From Streptomyces mashuensis (GTDB lineage Bacteria > Actinomycetota > Actinomycetes > Streptomycetales > Streptomycetaceae), in NCBI RefSeq assembly GCF_014654785.1, contig NZ_BNBD01000005.1, positions 248,001 through 312,000 of the forward strand: a DNA stretch of 64,000 bases, given 5' to 3'. The position numbers were made by a program, and so were the translations under genes. The notes beneath the pieces were generated by a model. That model worked only from the letters and a program-made list of their open reading frames with translations. It was not told the origin of the DNA and did not search any database. Shown here piece after piece: positions 16,152-24,736 of the stretch (its first letter is position 1; every line of letters starts with the position of its first letter).

Positions 16152-16898
16152 ATGACTCCGACCCCCGGGCCGGCCGCCAGTACGACGCTGCGCGGCCGCA
16201 AGCGCGAGCGCACGCGCCGCGCGATCTTCGACGCGGCGTACCGGCTCTTCGCCGACGAGGGGTTCGACGCCGTGACGCTGACGCGCATCGCCGCCGAGGC
16301 GGACGTCGCGCCGGCGACCGTCTTCACGCACTTCGCGTCGAAGGAGGAGATCTTCTTCCGCCGCCGGGAGGAGTTCCGGGCGGGACTGCCCGAGGCACTG
16401 GCGGCCGCCGGGCCCGCCGGCCCGGACGTCGTCGAGGCCGTACGGGGCTTCTACGACCGCGCGATCCGCACCGTGCTGCACGGCGACGACGGCAGCTGTG
16501 ATGACAGCAGCGGTGACGACAGCAGTGGCGACGAGGGCGCCGGCGGCGCCGCCGGCCCGGTCAACGCCCGGACCTTCTCCCGCGTCCTGCTCGACAGCCC
16601 CGCGCTCACCCGCAGCTACCTGCAGATAGCGCAGGAACGGCAGGACGTGATGGCCGCCCTGCTCGCCGAACGCGCCCCGCACGCCGACCGCGAGGAGCTG
16701 CGGCTGTTCGCGGCGCTGGCCGGCACGGTGGGCGAGAACGCGTTCCGCGTGGTGCACGAGGGGCTCGCGGCCGGCGAGCCCGCGGAGCGGGTGCGGGCCG
16801 CCGCCACGGCCGCCCTCGACCGCGGCTTCGGGCGGCTGGCCCGCGCGTACGAGGGCTCGGACGTCCTCGACGCCGAGCCCTCCTACGCACGTCACTGA
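16152..16898 (+). CDS. TetR/AcrR family transcriptional repressor
   Basis: A 248-residue repressor. The N-terminal helix-turn-helix spans about residues 17-63 (RERTRRAIFDAAYRLFADEG, DAVTLTRIAAEADVAPATVFTHFASKEEIF), followed by an all-helical ligand and dimer domain containing an odd Asp/Ser/Gly-rich loop (DDGSCDDSSGDDSSGDEG, near residue 115). The ATG at 16152 follows a TATCCT box by six bases, so the mRNA may be leaderless. It is divergent from the MFS pump with tandem operators between, the classic drug-responsive repressor-pump unit. Confidence 0.94.
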   Translation: MTPTPGPAASTTLRGRKRERTRRAIFDAAYRLFADEGFDAVTLTRIAAEADVAPATVFTHFASKEEIFFRRREEFRAGLPEALAAAGPAGPDVVEAVRGFYDRAIRTVLHGDDGSCDDSSGDDSSGDEGAGGAAGPVNARTFSRVLLDSPALTRSYLQIAQERQDVMAALLAERAPHADREELRLFAALAGTVGENAFRVVHEGLAAGEPAERVRAAATAALDRGFGRLARAYEGSDVLDAEPSYARH

Positions 16899-16930
16899 CC
16901 CTTACGGGCCGGCGCCGGCCCGCGTCCGGG

Positions 16931-18229
16931 TCAGCGCACCACCCGCCACGTCAGTTCACCGCGCAGCCGCTTGCCCAGCTCCGGGTCGAGGACCGCGTCG
17001 GTGAGGTCGGCGCCCTTGGCCGTCAGCGTGTGCGGGCGGCCGTCGGCGGGCACGCCCAGCCGGGCCGGCACGACCGTCGTCTTCCCGCGCGCGGCCCGCG
17101 CCTCGCGCCCGTCCACGTACCAGTGCAGCGTGGCGGTCGGCACCGGCAGCCGCACGCCGACGCCCTGGCCGCGGCGGACCGTGCCGCCGTTGTCCGGCGT
17201 GCCGGGCGCGGGCGAGAGCACGCGCGCGTGCCGGTAGAAGCCCGCGATCATCGCCTCGCGGCCGGGCAGGTTGAACTCCCGCCCCAGTGACCGCATGAGG
17301 GAGTTGTCGGTGGGCCGGTAGAGGCCCTTGGGGTAGTAGCCGCCGCCCTCGTACGTGCCGACCGTACCGCCGTCCGGCGAGGTGCGGCCGAGCCAGCGGT
17401 ACCACTTCGCCCGCTGCGCGCCCATGGGGTCCGCCGTGAGGGTGCTGATGTTGGACTCGCCGGGCTCGGCGCCGGTGTAGGTGCCGTACTCGTCGTACTG
17501 GTACTCGTCGGCCAGCTTGCCCAGGGAGTGGCCGGTCTCGTGGACGGCGATCTGGTCGGAGCGGGCGTTGTCGGACGACGCGGTGGCGACGCCGTCGTAA
17601 CCCGGTCCGGACACCACGTCGTTGTAGCCGGCGCCGCCGTACTTGGAGGAGTGCGACAGGACCACCACCAGGTCGGCCGCCGGGGCCTTGGCCGCGTACT
17701 GCTCGACCCGGCCGGTGTCCACGCACAGCAGCCGTTCGATGCCGTCGCAGAAGAAGCGGGAGCGCAGCGCGGTGTCCTTGACCACGTCCGGGGCGGGGTC
17801 GCCGGAGACGCCCGACTCGCGCGAGACGGCGTCGACGGCCCAGACGTTGAACAGCTGCCGGTAGGAGGCGTACGGCTCGACGGCCGAGATCTTCGCCCAC
17901 TTGGCGCGCACGGCGGCGTGGAAGGCGTCCTGCTCGCCGGCGGTGTAGCCGTCGCCGACGAAGACGACGTCGAGCTTGGTGCCGACGGGGCCGTTGGTGA
18001 CGACGGGCGTCACGGCGCCGTCGCCCCGGACGGCGGGGCGCAGCGGCCGGGCGGGGGTGGGCGACGCGGCGACGGTGGTGTGCGCCGGGTGGCCGTCCTC
18101 GGTGAAGTACTCGACGTGCTGGGCGGTGCGGCCGGGCGCGGCCGGGGTGGTGGCTGCGGCGGGGGCGGCGACGAGGGCCGAGAGGGCGGCCGCGGTGAGC
18201 ACGGCTGCCCGTATTCGTCTGTTCTGCAT
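16931..18229 (-). CDS. Secreted M64-family (IgA peptidase-like) zinc metalloprotease
   Basis: A 432-residue exported protease. The signal peptide covers residues ~1-27 (RR near the start, hydrophobic VLTAAALSALVA, AAPAAA cleavage region). The zinc site HETGHSLGKLADE is at 230-242 (HExxHxxGxxxDE), preceded by VFVGDGYTAGEQ, the usual M64 strand. Two Cys in FFCDGIERLLC may form a disulfide. A C-terminal beta domain (HWYVDGREA) follows. Such proteases degrade extracellular proteins during nutrient scavenging or development. It is monocistronic, with an extended regulatory region upstream shared with the divergent TPR regulator. Confidence 0.92.
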   Translation of the reverse strand: MQNRRIRAAVLTAAALSALVAAPAAATTPAAPGRTAQHVEYFTEDGHPAHTTVAASPTPARPLRPAVRGDGAVTPVVTNGPVGTKLDVVFVGDGYTAGEQDAFHAAVRAKWAKISAVEPYASYRQLFNVWAVDAVSRESGVSGDPAPDVVKDTALRSRFFCDGIERLLCVDTGRVEQYAAKAPAADLVVVLSHSSKYGGAGYNDVVSGPGYDGVATASSDNARSDQIAVHETGHSLGKLADEYQYDEYGTYTGAEPGESNISTLTADPMGAQRAKWYRWLGRTSPDGGTVGTYEGGGYYPKGLYRPTDNSLMRSLGREFNLPGREAMIAGFYRHARVLSPAPGTPDNGGTVRRGQGVGVRLPVPTATLHWYVDGREARAARGKTTVVPARLGVPADGRPHTLTAKGADLTDAVLDPELGKRLRGELTWRVVR

Positions 18230-18538
18230 GGGGGGTTGTCCTCCTGTGGGCCCGCCGCCTCGGGATGTGGCATGTTAAGCGGCGGGTTAAACCGGGTTGA
18301 GGTGCCGCTCAACCTAGGGGTGTGGAGCGGTGCATGACAATGCACAGGCTCCCGGGAAAGTGTGATCTTCTGTCGAAGTGGCGTTCGAGCTGCGGTGATT
18401 GGGGGTGTCCGGCACCCGCGGCCCCGTGCGACGCGCGTCCGTCCTGGGCATAAATGGGCAGTGGCGCGGTCCTCGTCCTCGTCACACGGATCGAACGCGC
18501 GCCGTGGTGACGCGGCGACAACGCACCAAGGGGCGGAA
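18230..18538. promoter_or_regulatory. Divergent intergenic region with two inverted repeats
   Basis: The 309 bases between the M64 protease and the TPR regulator hold CCCGCCGC (18251-18258) paired with GCGGCGGG (18279-18286), and GGTTGAG (18295-18301) paired with CTCAACC (18308-18314). The second resembles an operator for a dimeric regulator. No gene is seen. The nearest candidate binder is the divergent HTH/TPR protein itself. Confidence 0.5.
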
Positions 18539-19921
18539 TTGGCCGAGAACAGCACCCACGGCATACCGGTGGACGAGCCCTCCGACATCGGACGGCGCGT
18601 CCTGAGACTACGCACCCAAAAGGGCCTCACCCAGCGGCAGCTGGCCGAACCCGCCTACACCGCCGCCTACATCTCCACCCTGGAGGCGGGCCGCGTACGC
18701 CCCTCCGAGGCCGCACTGCGGCACCTGGCGCAGCGGCTGGGCACCACCGTCGAGGAACTGGCCACCGGCCGCCCGCCGCACCTGGCCACCGCACTGCGGC
18801 TGCGGCTCACCGACGCCCGGCGCATCCTCGCCACGGGGCACGCCGAGGACGCCGCCGTGCTCTTCCGCGCGCTGCGCGCCGAGGCGGCGGTGCTCGCGCT
18901 CGTCCCCGAGCAGTTCACGGCGCTGCTGGGGCTCGGCGACTGCGCCCTGGAGACCGGCGACCTCGCCGACGCCCGCGACCTGTTCGCGGAGGCCGAGGCG
19001 CTGTACGCCGACGAGCCCCTGCCGCGCCGCGTGCCCGCGCTGCGCGGCCGCGCCACCGCCCACCTCCTGGCCGGCGAGCTGCGCTACGCCTGCTACCTGC
19101 TGGAGACGGCCGTCGACGAGCTCAACGCCTCCGGTCTGCACGACCCCGACGCCCTGCTGCTGCTCTATACGGCGTCCATCGCGCCCTATATGGACATGGG
19201 GGCGCACGCGCGGGCCGCGCACGCCGCCGAACTGGCCCTCGCGCTGGCGCCGCAGGTCCACGAGCCGGCGCTCGTCGCCGCCATGCACCGCGGCGTGGCG
19301 CGCACGCTCATTGCCGAGGGGCGCATCGCCGAGGCGGACGCCTCCCTCGCCAAGGCACAGGACCTCTACCAGCAGCTGCACATCCGCACCGAGCTCGCCC
19401 ACTGCCACTGGATGCGCGGCTACGTGCACGCCCAGGACGGCAACCTGCGCAAGGCCGAGACCGAGCTGCGCACCGCCCGCGACATGCTGGCCTCCAAGCG
19501 CGCCGCCCTCTTCACCGTGCAGGTGGAGGTCGAGCTCGCCGACGTGCTGCGGCGGCGCGGCAAGGCCGACGAGGCCGAGGCACTGCTGCGGCCGCTGCTG
19601 GCCCCCACGGCACTGGGCGCCGAGCGCGGCGCGGTGCACGCGGGGGGCGCACACCGGCTGCTGGGCCTGATCGCCGAGGAGCGCGGCGACACGGAGGCCG
19701 CCGAGGAGCACTACTGCGCCGCCCTGTCGCTGCTGGAGCGCACCGGCGCCGCCTGCGACCTCGCCGACCTGTGCCGGCTCCTGGGCGACCTGCTGCGCCG
19801 TACGGGCCGTACGGAGGCGGCCCTGGACGCGTACCGCACCGGCCTGGGCCACCGCGCGGCCCCCGGCACGACGACCCTGGGACCGGCCCCGACCGCGCCG
19901 CCGCAGTGGGGGCGGCCGTAG
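18539..19921 (+). CDS. HTH/TPR transcriptional regulator (TTG start)
   Basis: A 460-residue regulator with an N-terminal XRE helix-turn-helix (residues ~18-75: IGRRVLRLRTQKGLTQRQLAE, YISTLEAGRVRPSEAALRHLAQRLG) followed by about eight TPR repeats to the C-terminus (for example LGDCALETGDLADARDLFAEAE). TPR-linked XRE regulators often sense peptides or partner proteins. The TTG at 18539 is chosen: AAGGGG lies five bases upstream, and the next residues (AENSTHGIPVDEPSDIG) match the conserved family N-terminus. No ATG or GTG is available between there and the HTH. It is divergent from the secreted protease, which it may control. Confidence 0.88.
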   Translation: MAENSTHGIPVDEPSDIGRRVLRLRTQKGLTQRQLAEPAYTAAYISTLEAGRVRPSEAALRHLAQRLGTTVEELATGRPPHLATALRLRLTDARRILATGHAEDAAVLFRALRAEAAVLALVPEQFTALLGLGDCALETGDLADARDLFAEAEALYADEPLPRRVPALRGRATAHLLAGELRYACYLLETAVDELNASGLHDPDALLLLYTASIAPYMDMGAHARAAHAAELALALAPQVHEPALVAAMHRGVARTLIAEGRIAEADASLAKAQDLYQQLHIRTELAHCHWMRGYVHAQDGNLRKAETELRTARDMLASKRAALFTVQVEVELADVLRRRGKADEAEALLRPLLAPTALGAERGAVHAGGAHRLLGLIAEERGDTEAAEEHYCAALSLLERTGAACDLADLCRLLGDLLRRTGRTEAALDAYRTGLGHRAAPGTTTLGPAPTAPPQWGRP

Positions 19922-20071
19922 GGCGTACGCCGTGGGCGCAGGGCCGTCGGGCGTAGGCCCGTGCCGCGTATGTCCGTGCCGTCAGGCAGGCTGGAGGGGC
20001 GAAATCGGTCAGGCGTCCGGTCGGGTGACCGGCCGGGAGCCGGAAGACGGACGACAGAAGGGGAGCGGCCG

Positions 20072-20800
20072 GTGGTCCGTGTCGTGGTGGTGGACGACGA
20101 ACAGCTCGTCCGGTCGGGGCTGCGCCTCATCCTGGGCACGGCCCCGGACCTGGAGGTCGTCGCCGACTGCGGCGGCGGCGACGCCGTACGGACGGTGGCC
20201 GCCCTCCTGCCCGACGTCGTCCTGCTCGACATACGGATGCCGGACGTCGACGGCCTCACCGTGCTGCGCGGACTGCGCGCCCTGCCGCGCCCGCCGGCCG
20301 TGGCCATGCTCACCACCTTCGACGCGGACGAGTACCTGGCCGCCGCGCTGCACGGCGGTGCCACCGGCTTCCTGCTCAAGGACACCGACCCCGAGCAGCT
20401 CGTCCGCGCAGTGCGCACGCTCGCGGCGGGCGGCAGCGTACTGGACCCGGCGGTCACGGGCGCGGTGATCGGCGGCTACGTGGCGGCGGGTACGGGCGAC
20501 CCGGGCGCCCCAGGTGCGGCGGCGGGTAAGGCGACGGGTTCCGCGGCGGCGGACCGGAGCGCGGCCGAGGCCGTACGGGCGCTCACGCCGCGCGAGCGCG
20601 AGGTGCTGGCCCACCTGGGCGAGGGCCTGGGCAACCAGCGGATCGCCGAGCGCATGGGCCTGGCGCCCAGCACCGTCAAGGACCACGTGCGGGCCGTGCT
20701 GGCCAAGCTGGGCGGCGTCAACCGCGTCCAGGCGGCGATCGTCGCCGACCGCGCCGGGCTGGTCCGGCCGCCCGCAGGGCACGGGGGCGGCCGGGCATGA
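20072..20800 (+). CDS. LuxR/NarL-type response regulator
   Basis: A 242-residue DNA-binding response regulator. The receiver domain spans residues 1-120 with acidic pocket DDE (8-10), phospho-acceptor D53 in VVLLDIRMPD and the conserved Lys in FLLKDTDP. An Ala/Gly linker is followed by a LuxR helix-turn-helix (LTPREREVLAHLGEGLGNQRIAE...STVKDHVRAVLAKLG). The GTG at 20072 has AAGGGGAG six bases upstream. Its TGA overlaps the ATG of the kinase gene (ATGA, 20797-20800), an unusual regulator-first order that is nevertheless common for this class. The stimulus is unknown. Confidence 0.95.
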   Translation: MVRVVVVDDEQLVRSGLRLILGTAPDLEVVADCGGGDAVRTVAALLPDVVLLDIRMPDVDGLTVLRGLRALPRPPAVAMLTTFDADEYLAAALHGGATGFLLKDTDPEQLVRAVRTLAAGGSVLDPAVTGAVIGGYVAAGTGDPGAPGAAAGKATGSAAADRSAAEAVRALTPREREVLAHLGEGLGNQRIAERMGLAPSTVKDHVRAVLAKLGGVNRVQAAIVADRAGLVRPPAGHGGGRA

Positions 20801-21945
20801 GCGTCTGGCGCGCCTCCCTGCCGCCCTGGCTGCCGGGCTGGGCGCCCCTGGTGCTGCCACCCCTGGTCGCCTTCGGGGACGCGCTGCTGGTCAACGGCGT
20901 CCGCCCGGGAGCGCCGCTGGGGGCGTCCCTGCTGGCGGCCGTGGCGCTGCTGTGGCGCCGCCGGTTCCCGCTGACGGCCTTCCTCCTCACGCTGCCGGGC
21001 ATGTACCTGTCGTACACCTGGATCGCCGCCATGATCGCTCTGTACTCGGTGGCGGTGCGTCACTCCAACCGGTGGGTGCTGGGGGCGGCGGGGCTGCTGA
21101 TGGCGGGCGCGCAGTTCGTCCCGTACCCCGTGACGGACCTGGCGGCCCTGACGGTGGCCGGTCACCGCCAGCTCGGCGTCGACCTGGTGGACGCGTTCGT
21201 CGTGGCGGCCACCCCGCTCGCCCTCGGGCTGCTCACCCGGACCCGGCGCGAACTCGCCTGGCGGCTGGAGGAACTGACGCGCAGCCGCGAGCGGGAGGAC
21301 CGGCTGCTCGCCGACCGGGTGCTGGCCACCGAACGCGCCCGGCTCGCCCGCGAGATGCACGACGTCGTCGCCCACCAGGTGAGCCTCATCAGCCTCCAGG
21401 CCGGTGCGGTGCAGGTGAGCACGGACGACGACCGGGCACGGGAGGGCGCGCGGACGATCCGCGAGCTGTCCGTCCGCACGCTCGACGAGCTGCGCCACAT
21501 GGTCGGCATCCTGCGGGCGGCCGGGGCGGACACCGAGGAGCTCAGCCCGCAGCCGCGCCTGGCCGACCTGGACCGGCTGATCGAGCTGAGCGCGCTCGAC
21601 GTGACGTACGAGAACGGCGCCGGGCAGGGGGAGTCGGGCGCGTACTCCGAGGCGGTGGAGCGGGCGGCGTTCCGTACGGTGCAGGAGGCGCTGACGAACG
21701 TGCGCAAGCACGCGCCGGGGGCGAAGGTGCGGGTGGCCGTCCGGCAGGAGCCGGGCGGGGCGGGGCTGGTGGTGGAGGTCCGCAACGGGCCGCCGGACGC
21801 GGCGGTTCCGGCGCCCGGGCTGCCCGGGGGCGGGCACGGTCTGGTGGGGTTGCGGGAGCGGGCGCAGAGCCTGGGCGGCACGCTGGAGGCGGGGCGGACG
21901 GACGACGGCGGGTTCGCCGTACGGGCGCGCTTCCCGCGGGAGTAG
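20797..21945 (+). CDS. Sensor histidine kinase (HisKA_3, NarL-partner type)
   Basis: A 382-residue membrane kinase. Several hydrophobic helices occupy residues ~10-150 (ASLLAAVALLW, AFLLTLPGMYLSYTWIAAMIALYSVA, DAFVVAATPLALGLL). The HisKA_3 dimerisation helix carries the phospho-acceptor H188 in EMHDVVAHQVSLISLQAGA. The HATPase domain follows, with TVQEALTNVRKHAPGA (N box), GLPGGGHGLVGLRERA (G box) and a final GFAVRARFP strand. There is no large extracytoplasmic domain, so it probably senses membrane state or a small ligand. It is co-transcribed and translationally coupled with the response regulator. Confidence 0.94.
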   Translation: MSVWRASLPPWLPGWAPLVLPPLVAFGDALLVNGVRPGAPLGASLLAAVALLWRRRFPLTAFLLTLPGMYLSYTWIAAMIALYSVAVRHSNRWVLGAAGLLMAGAQFVPYPVTDLAALTVAGHRQLGVDLVDAFVVAATPLALGLLTRTRRELAWRLEELTRSREREDRLLADRVLATERARLAREMHDVVAHQVSLISLQAGAVQVSTDDDRAREGARTIRELSVRTLDELRHMVGILRAAGADTEELSPQPRLADLDRLIELSALDVTYENGAGQGESGAYSEAVERAAFRTVQEALTNVRKHAPGAKVRVAVRQEPGGAGLVVEVRNGPPDAAVPAPGLPGGGHGLVGLRERAQSLGGTLEAGRTDDGGFAVRARFPRE

Positions 21946-21976
21946 GACAGGCCCTCGGGCCCTCGGGCCCTGCGGC

Positions 21977-22381
21977 TCAGGCGGAGAGCGGGTCGGTGGC
22001 CTCGGCGGTGGCGCTGGGCAGGTCGGGGTAGACGTCGAACAGCCGGCGCACGCCCAGCGCGGCGAGGACCCTGTTGACGTGCGAGCCCTCGGGCGCGTCC
22101 TGGGCGGGCAGGACGATCCGGAGTCTGCCCCGGCAGGAGCGCATCAGCCGGCGCGCCGCGATGAGGACGCCCACGCCGCTGGAGTCGCAGAAGCGGACTT
22201 CACCGAGGTCGAGCACCAGACTGCGCCGGCCCTCCGCCACCGCGTGGTGCACATGCTGGCGGACGGCCGGCGAGGTCATGAGATCCATTTCCCCGCAGAC
22301 CTGGAGCACGGCCCAGTCCCCCTGCTCGTGCTCCAACACCTTCAACGTCACGCGCTCGAGCCCCTTCACTCGGTCAGTCAC
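21977..22381 (-). CDS. Anti-sigma factor antagonist (STAS domain)
   Basis: A 134-residue single STAS-domain protein of the SpoIIAA/RsbV/BldG class, which binds an anti-sigma kinase until phosphorylated on a conserved serine. The site is visible as VRFCDSSGVGVLI, where the second Ser of DSSG is the usual phospho-acceptor. The strand pattern AVLQVCGEMDLMTSPAVRQHV also fits. No RsbW-like kinase gene is adjacent in the window, so its partner lies elsewhere. It is divergent from the ECF sigma gene at 22817 across a long intergenic region. Confidence 0.93.
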   Translation of the reverse strand: MTDRVKGLERVTLKVLEHEQGDWAVLQVCGEMDLMTSPAVRQHVHHAVAEGRRSLVLDLGEVRFCDSSGVGVLIAARRLMRSCRGRLRIVLPAQDAPEGSHVNRVLAALGVRRLFDVYPDLPSATAEATDPLSA

Positions 22382-22816
22382 TCAGATGGAATGGACCCTT
22401 CCGCGGTGTGGCTGCCTGGCGCTTCCCCCGTGCAGGAGAGGGCGAAACCCCCGTGGACCCCCGCGGACCCCCATGGAACCCCCATGCGGCTCCTCCGGGG
22501 ACCGGGCGCATGATCACCTGGCATAAGCCGACCGCTGATGAGCCTATGCCCAGCGGGAGGCCCTAATCCCCCTAGATCCGGTCACACCCGCATAACACAT
22601 CGGCACATTCGAACGAGCTCGGTCGTTACACGGTCAACATCGGTCAACGCCCGGAGGGGTTGACAACCGCGTATCACACTCTCCGGGCTTGATCGGGGTC
22701 TTCCCCGGTTTCATCCGGGGTTTCCGCTCAAACGCTCGTGCGGTGTCCTACCCGGCGGTTACATTCGGTGGAGGGCGTACAGCCGTGCGTAGGGGCAGGG
22801 CGTGGGGAGGGGCCGC
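22382..22816. promoter_or_regulatory. 435-base divergent intergenic region with GTCAAC half-sites
   Basis: No gene is seen. The stretch contains GTCAAC at 22633-22638 and again at 22643-22648, and the inverse GTTGAC at 22659-22664. This gives a direct repeat with 10-bp phasing plus an inverted pair, immediately overlapping a TTGACA -35-like hexamer (22660-22665). A locally AT-richer segment (CACCCGCATAACACATCGGC) precedes them. It probably holds promoters for both the STAS gene and the sigma operon, plus a long leader. Confidence 0.5.
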
Positions 22817-23409
22817 ATGACGAACGACGCACCGCAGCACTGGGACCGCAGAATGCGCCAGCGCCTCGCGCACGGCGAGGCCGCGGCGCTCGGCGAGCTG
22901 TACGACCGCTTCGCCTGCCTGGTGCACGGCCTGGCCCACCGCGTCCTGGCCGACGAGGCCGGCGCCGACCAGGTCACCCGCGAGGTGTTCGCGCACGTGT
23001 GGGAGCACCCCGAGGAGTACGACCCGCGGCACGGCTCCCTGCGCTCGTGGGTCGCCGGGCTCGCCCGCCGGTACGCCGTCAGCCGGCTGCGCCGCTCCGC
23101 CGACGACGGCGAGCGGCCCGCCGCCGACGTCGAGCGCAAGGTCCGCGCGGCCAGCGCCGCGGCCCGCGCCGACTACATCGTCACGTCCATGCCCGCGCCG
23201 ACTACATCGTCACGTCCATGCCCGCGCCCCTGCGCGCCGCCCTCGACCTCGCGTACTTCCGCCGCCTCGACTACCACCAGACCGCCGCCCGGCTCGGCGT
23301 CACGGAGGACGAGGCACGGCGCCGGCTGCGCCTCGGCTTACAACTGCTCTCCACCGCGCACGACGGACCGCGCGCCGTCTCCCCGCCCGACCCGGGGGCG
23401 CTCCGATGA
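22817..23409 (+). pseudogene. ECF sigma factor gene frameshifted by a 29-bp tandem duplication
   Basis: The ATG at 22817 (GGGGAGG six bases upstream) opens a normal ECF sigma factor. Sigma-2 covers residues ~15-95 (LGELYDRFACLVHGLAHRVL...RSWVAGLARRYAVSRLRR), then AAARADYIVTSMPAP. At that point a 29-bp unit is exactly duplicated (23171-23199 and 23200-23228), shifting the frame by two. The sigma-4 region (LDLAYFRRLDYHQTAARLGVTEDEARRRLRLG) is intact in the shifted frame and ends at 23409. Deleting one copy restores a continuous ~187-residue ECF factor. As it stands the protein keeps sigma-2 and continues into non-homologous residues, lacking the -35-binding domain. Assembly error is an alternative. 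Its stop overlaps the next start (ATGA). Confidence 0.85.
23162..23228 (+). repeat. Perfect 29-bp tandem duplication inside the sigma gene
   Basis: The unit at 23171-23199 repeats exactly at 23200-23228, and nine preceding bases also match, so identity extends from 23162. Twenty-nine bases are not a multiple of three, so the coding frame is broken. Reversal by slippage or recombination would restore it. Confidence 0.97.
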
Positions 23410-24539
23410 CCCCCGTACCCTCCGGGGCCACGCTCTCCCCGGGCACCTCGCACGCCGTGCTGAAGTCGCTGCTCGGCGCGTGGGCGCTGGCCGCCTGCTC
23501 CCCGGAGGAGACAGTGGCTGTCGAGGCACACCTCACCGACTGCGCCGGCTGCGCGGAGGAAGCGGTACGGCTGCGGGACGCCGTCGCCCTGCTGCACCCC
23601 GAGGACGGCCTCGACCTCGACCCGGCGCTGCGCACCCGCGTGCTCGCCGGAGCCCTGGGCCGCCGCCCCGCCCGCATACCGGTCCCCGGCTGGGCCGCGC
23701 CGTACGAGGCCGAGGCCGCCCGGCTCGACGCGCTGCTGCACGACATCGGCGAGGCGGACTGGCGGGCCCCGGTGCGGCTGTCGTGGTTCGACGGCAGCCG
23801 CGACCGCGGCGTCGGCCGGGACGCCACGGTCGCCTGCGTCATCAGCCACCTCGCCGCCGTCGACGGCCTGGTCGCCGGCCCGCTGGGCCTCCCTGACCCG
23901 CTCGGCACCGGCTCGCCCACCGAGCGCACCGAGGCCGCCTGGGCCTGCGCACCGTCCGGAGCGCCGCCCGCCGAAGTGCGCTCCGCCTGGCGCGACCAGG
24001 GCCGCTCCCTGGTCCGTACCGTCTCCTTCGCCGACGAGGACGTGGCCGGCCGCGACGTCGACTACGGCCCCTACAGCCTCGCCCTGAGCGACGCCTTCCT
24101 CGACCGCGCCTTCGAGTGCTGGGTGCACGCCGAGGACATCGCGGACGCCGTCGACTATCCCTACGAGCCGCCCTCCTCCGCCCACCTGCACCGCATGATC
24201 GACCTGTCGGCGCGCCTCCTGCCCACAGCGATAGCCGGCCGCCGCCGCGCCGGCCTGGCCCCGCCGCCCCGCACCCTCACCACGGCCGGCTCCCCGGGCC
24301 GCGCCCTCCACCTGGAGATCGAGGGCCGCGGCGCCGGCCACTGGTACATCCCCCTCGACACCCCGGCCGCGGCCCCCACCCCGGACGACGCGGTGGCCCA
24401 CATCGCCCTGGACGGCGTCGAGTTCTCCCGCCTCGCCGCGGGTCACGTCCACCCGGAGGACGCAGCAGCAGGCGCCATCGGCGACCAGGAGGCGGTCCGC
24501 GACGTGCTGTACGCGACGGCGTCCCTGTCACGGTTGTGA
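23406..24539 (+). CDS. ZAS-type anti-sigma factor fused to a maleylpyruvate-isomerase/DinB-like domain
   Basis: A 377-residue protein overlapping the sigma gene by ATGA, the usual sigma/anti-sigma arrangement. Residues ~10-65 form a zinc-binding anti-sigma module: LKSLLGAWALAACSPEE, then HLTDCAGC (HxxxCxxC, His near residue 41). From about residue 95 a DinB/mycothiol-dependent maleylpyruvate-isomerase N-terminal four-helix domain follows (EAARLDALLHDIGEADWRAP, VACVISHLAAVDGLVAGPL, ECWVHAEDIADAV), then a C-terminal SCP2-like strand domain. Zn-finger Cys could make it thiol-redox sensitive; this is inference. With the sigma gene frameshifted, its target may no longer be made in functional form. 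Confidence 0.85.
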   Translation: MTPVPSGATLSPGTSHAVLKSLLGAWALAACSPEETVAVEAHLTDCAGCAEEAVRLRDAVALLHPEDGLDLDPALRTRVLAGALGRRPARIPVPGWAAPYEAEAARLDALLHDIGEADWRAPVRLSWFDGSRDRGVGRDATVACVISHLAAVDGLVAGPLGLPDPLGTGSPTERTEAAWACAPSGAPPAEVRSAWRDQGRSLVRTVSFADEDVAGRDVDYGPYSLALSDAFLDRAFECWVHAEDIADAVDYPYEPPSSAHLHRMIDLSARLLPTAIAGRRRAGLAPPPRTLTTAGSPGRALHLEIEGRGAGHWYIPLDTPAAAPTPDDAVAHIALDGVEFSRLAAGHVHPEDAAAGAIGDQEAVRDVLYATASLSRL

Positions 24540-24556
24540 GGGGGGCACCGGCTGGA

Positions 24557-24736
24557 TCAGAAGGGCGTCCTTTGGGGCAGACGGGGCGGCCGCAGGGCGC
24601 CGTAGTCGGTGAACCGCAGCACGCCGCAGCGCCGGCAGTGCGACCGTCCGGCGGCGTGGGTCCATCCCGCCTGATGCTCACAATGACGCATCAGGCGACC
24701 CACGGTGTGCGCTGTGGCTGATCGGGCGCGCGCCAT
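24557..24736 (-). CDS. Small Cys/His-rich protein (59 aa)
   Basis: A 59-residue protein translated from ATG 24736. It ends with a compact metal-site pattern: MRHCEHQAGWTHAAGRSHCR then RCGVLRFTDYG, that is C-x-H ... H ... H-C-x2-C, a likely small zinc ribbon. Similar short proteins are common in Streptomyces accessory regions, often near GntR/XRE regulators; function is unknown. Its ATG overlaps the TGA of the upstream 74-residue gene by one base (TGATG), so the two are co-translated. An internal Met (residue 16) is an alternative start. Confidence 0.72.
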   Translation of the reverse strand: MARARSATAHTVGRLMRHCEHQAGWTHAAGRSHCRRCGVLRFTDYGALRPPRLPQRTPF

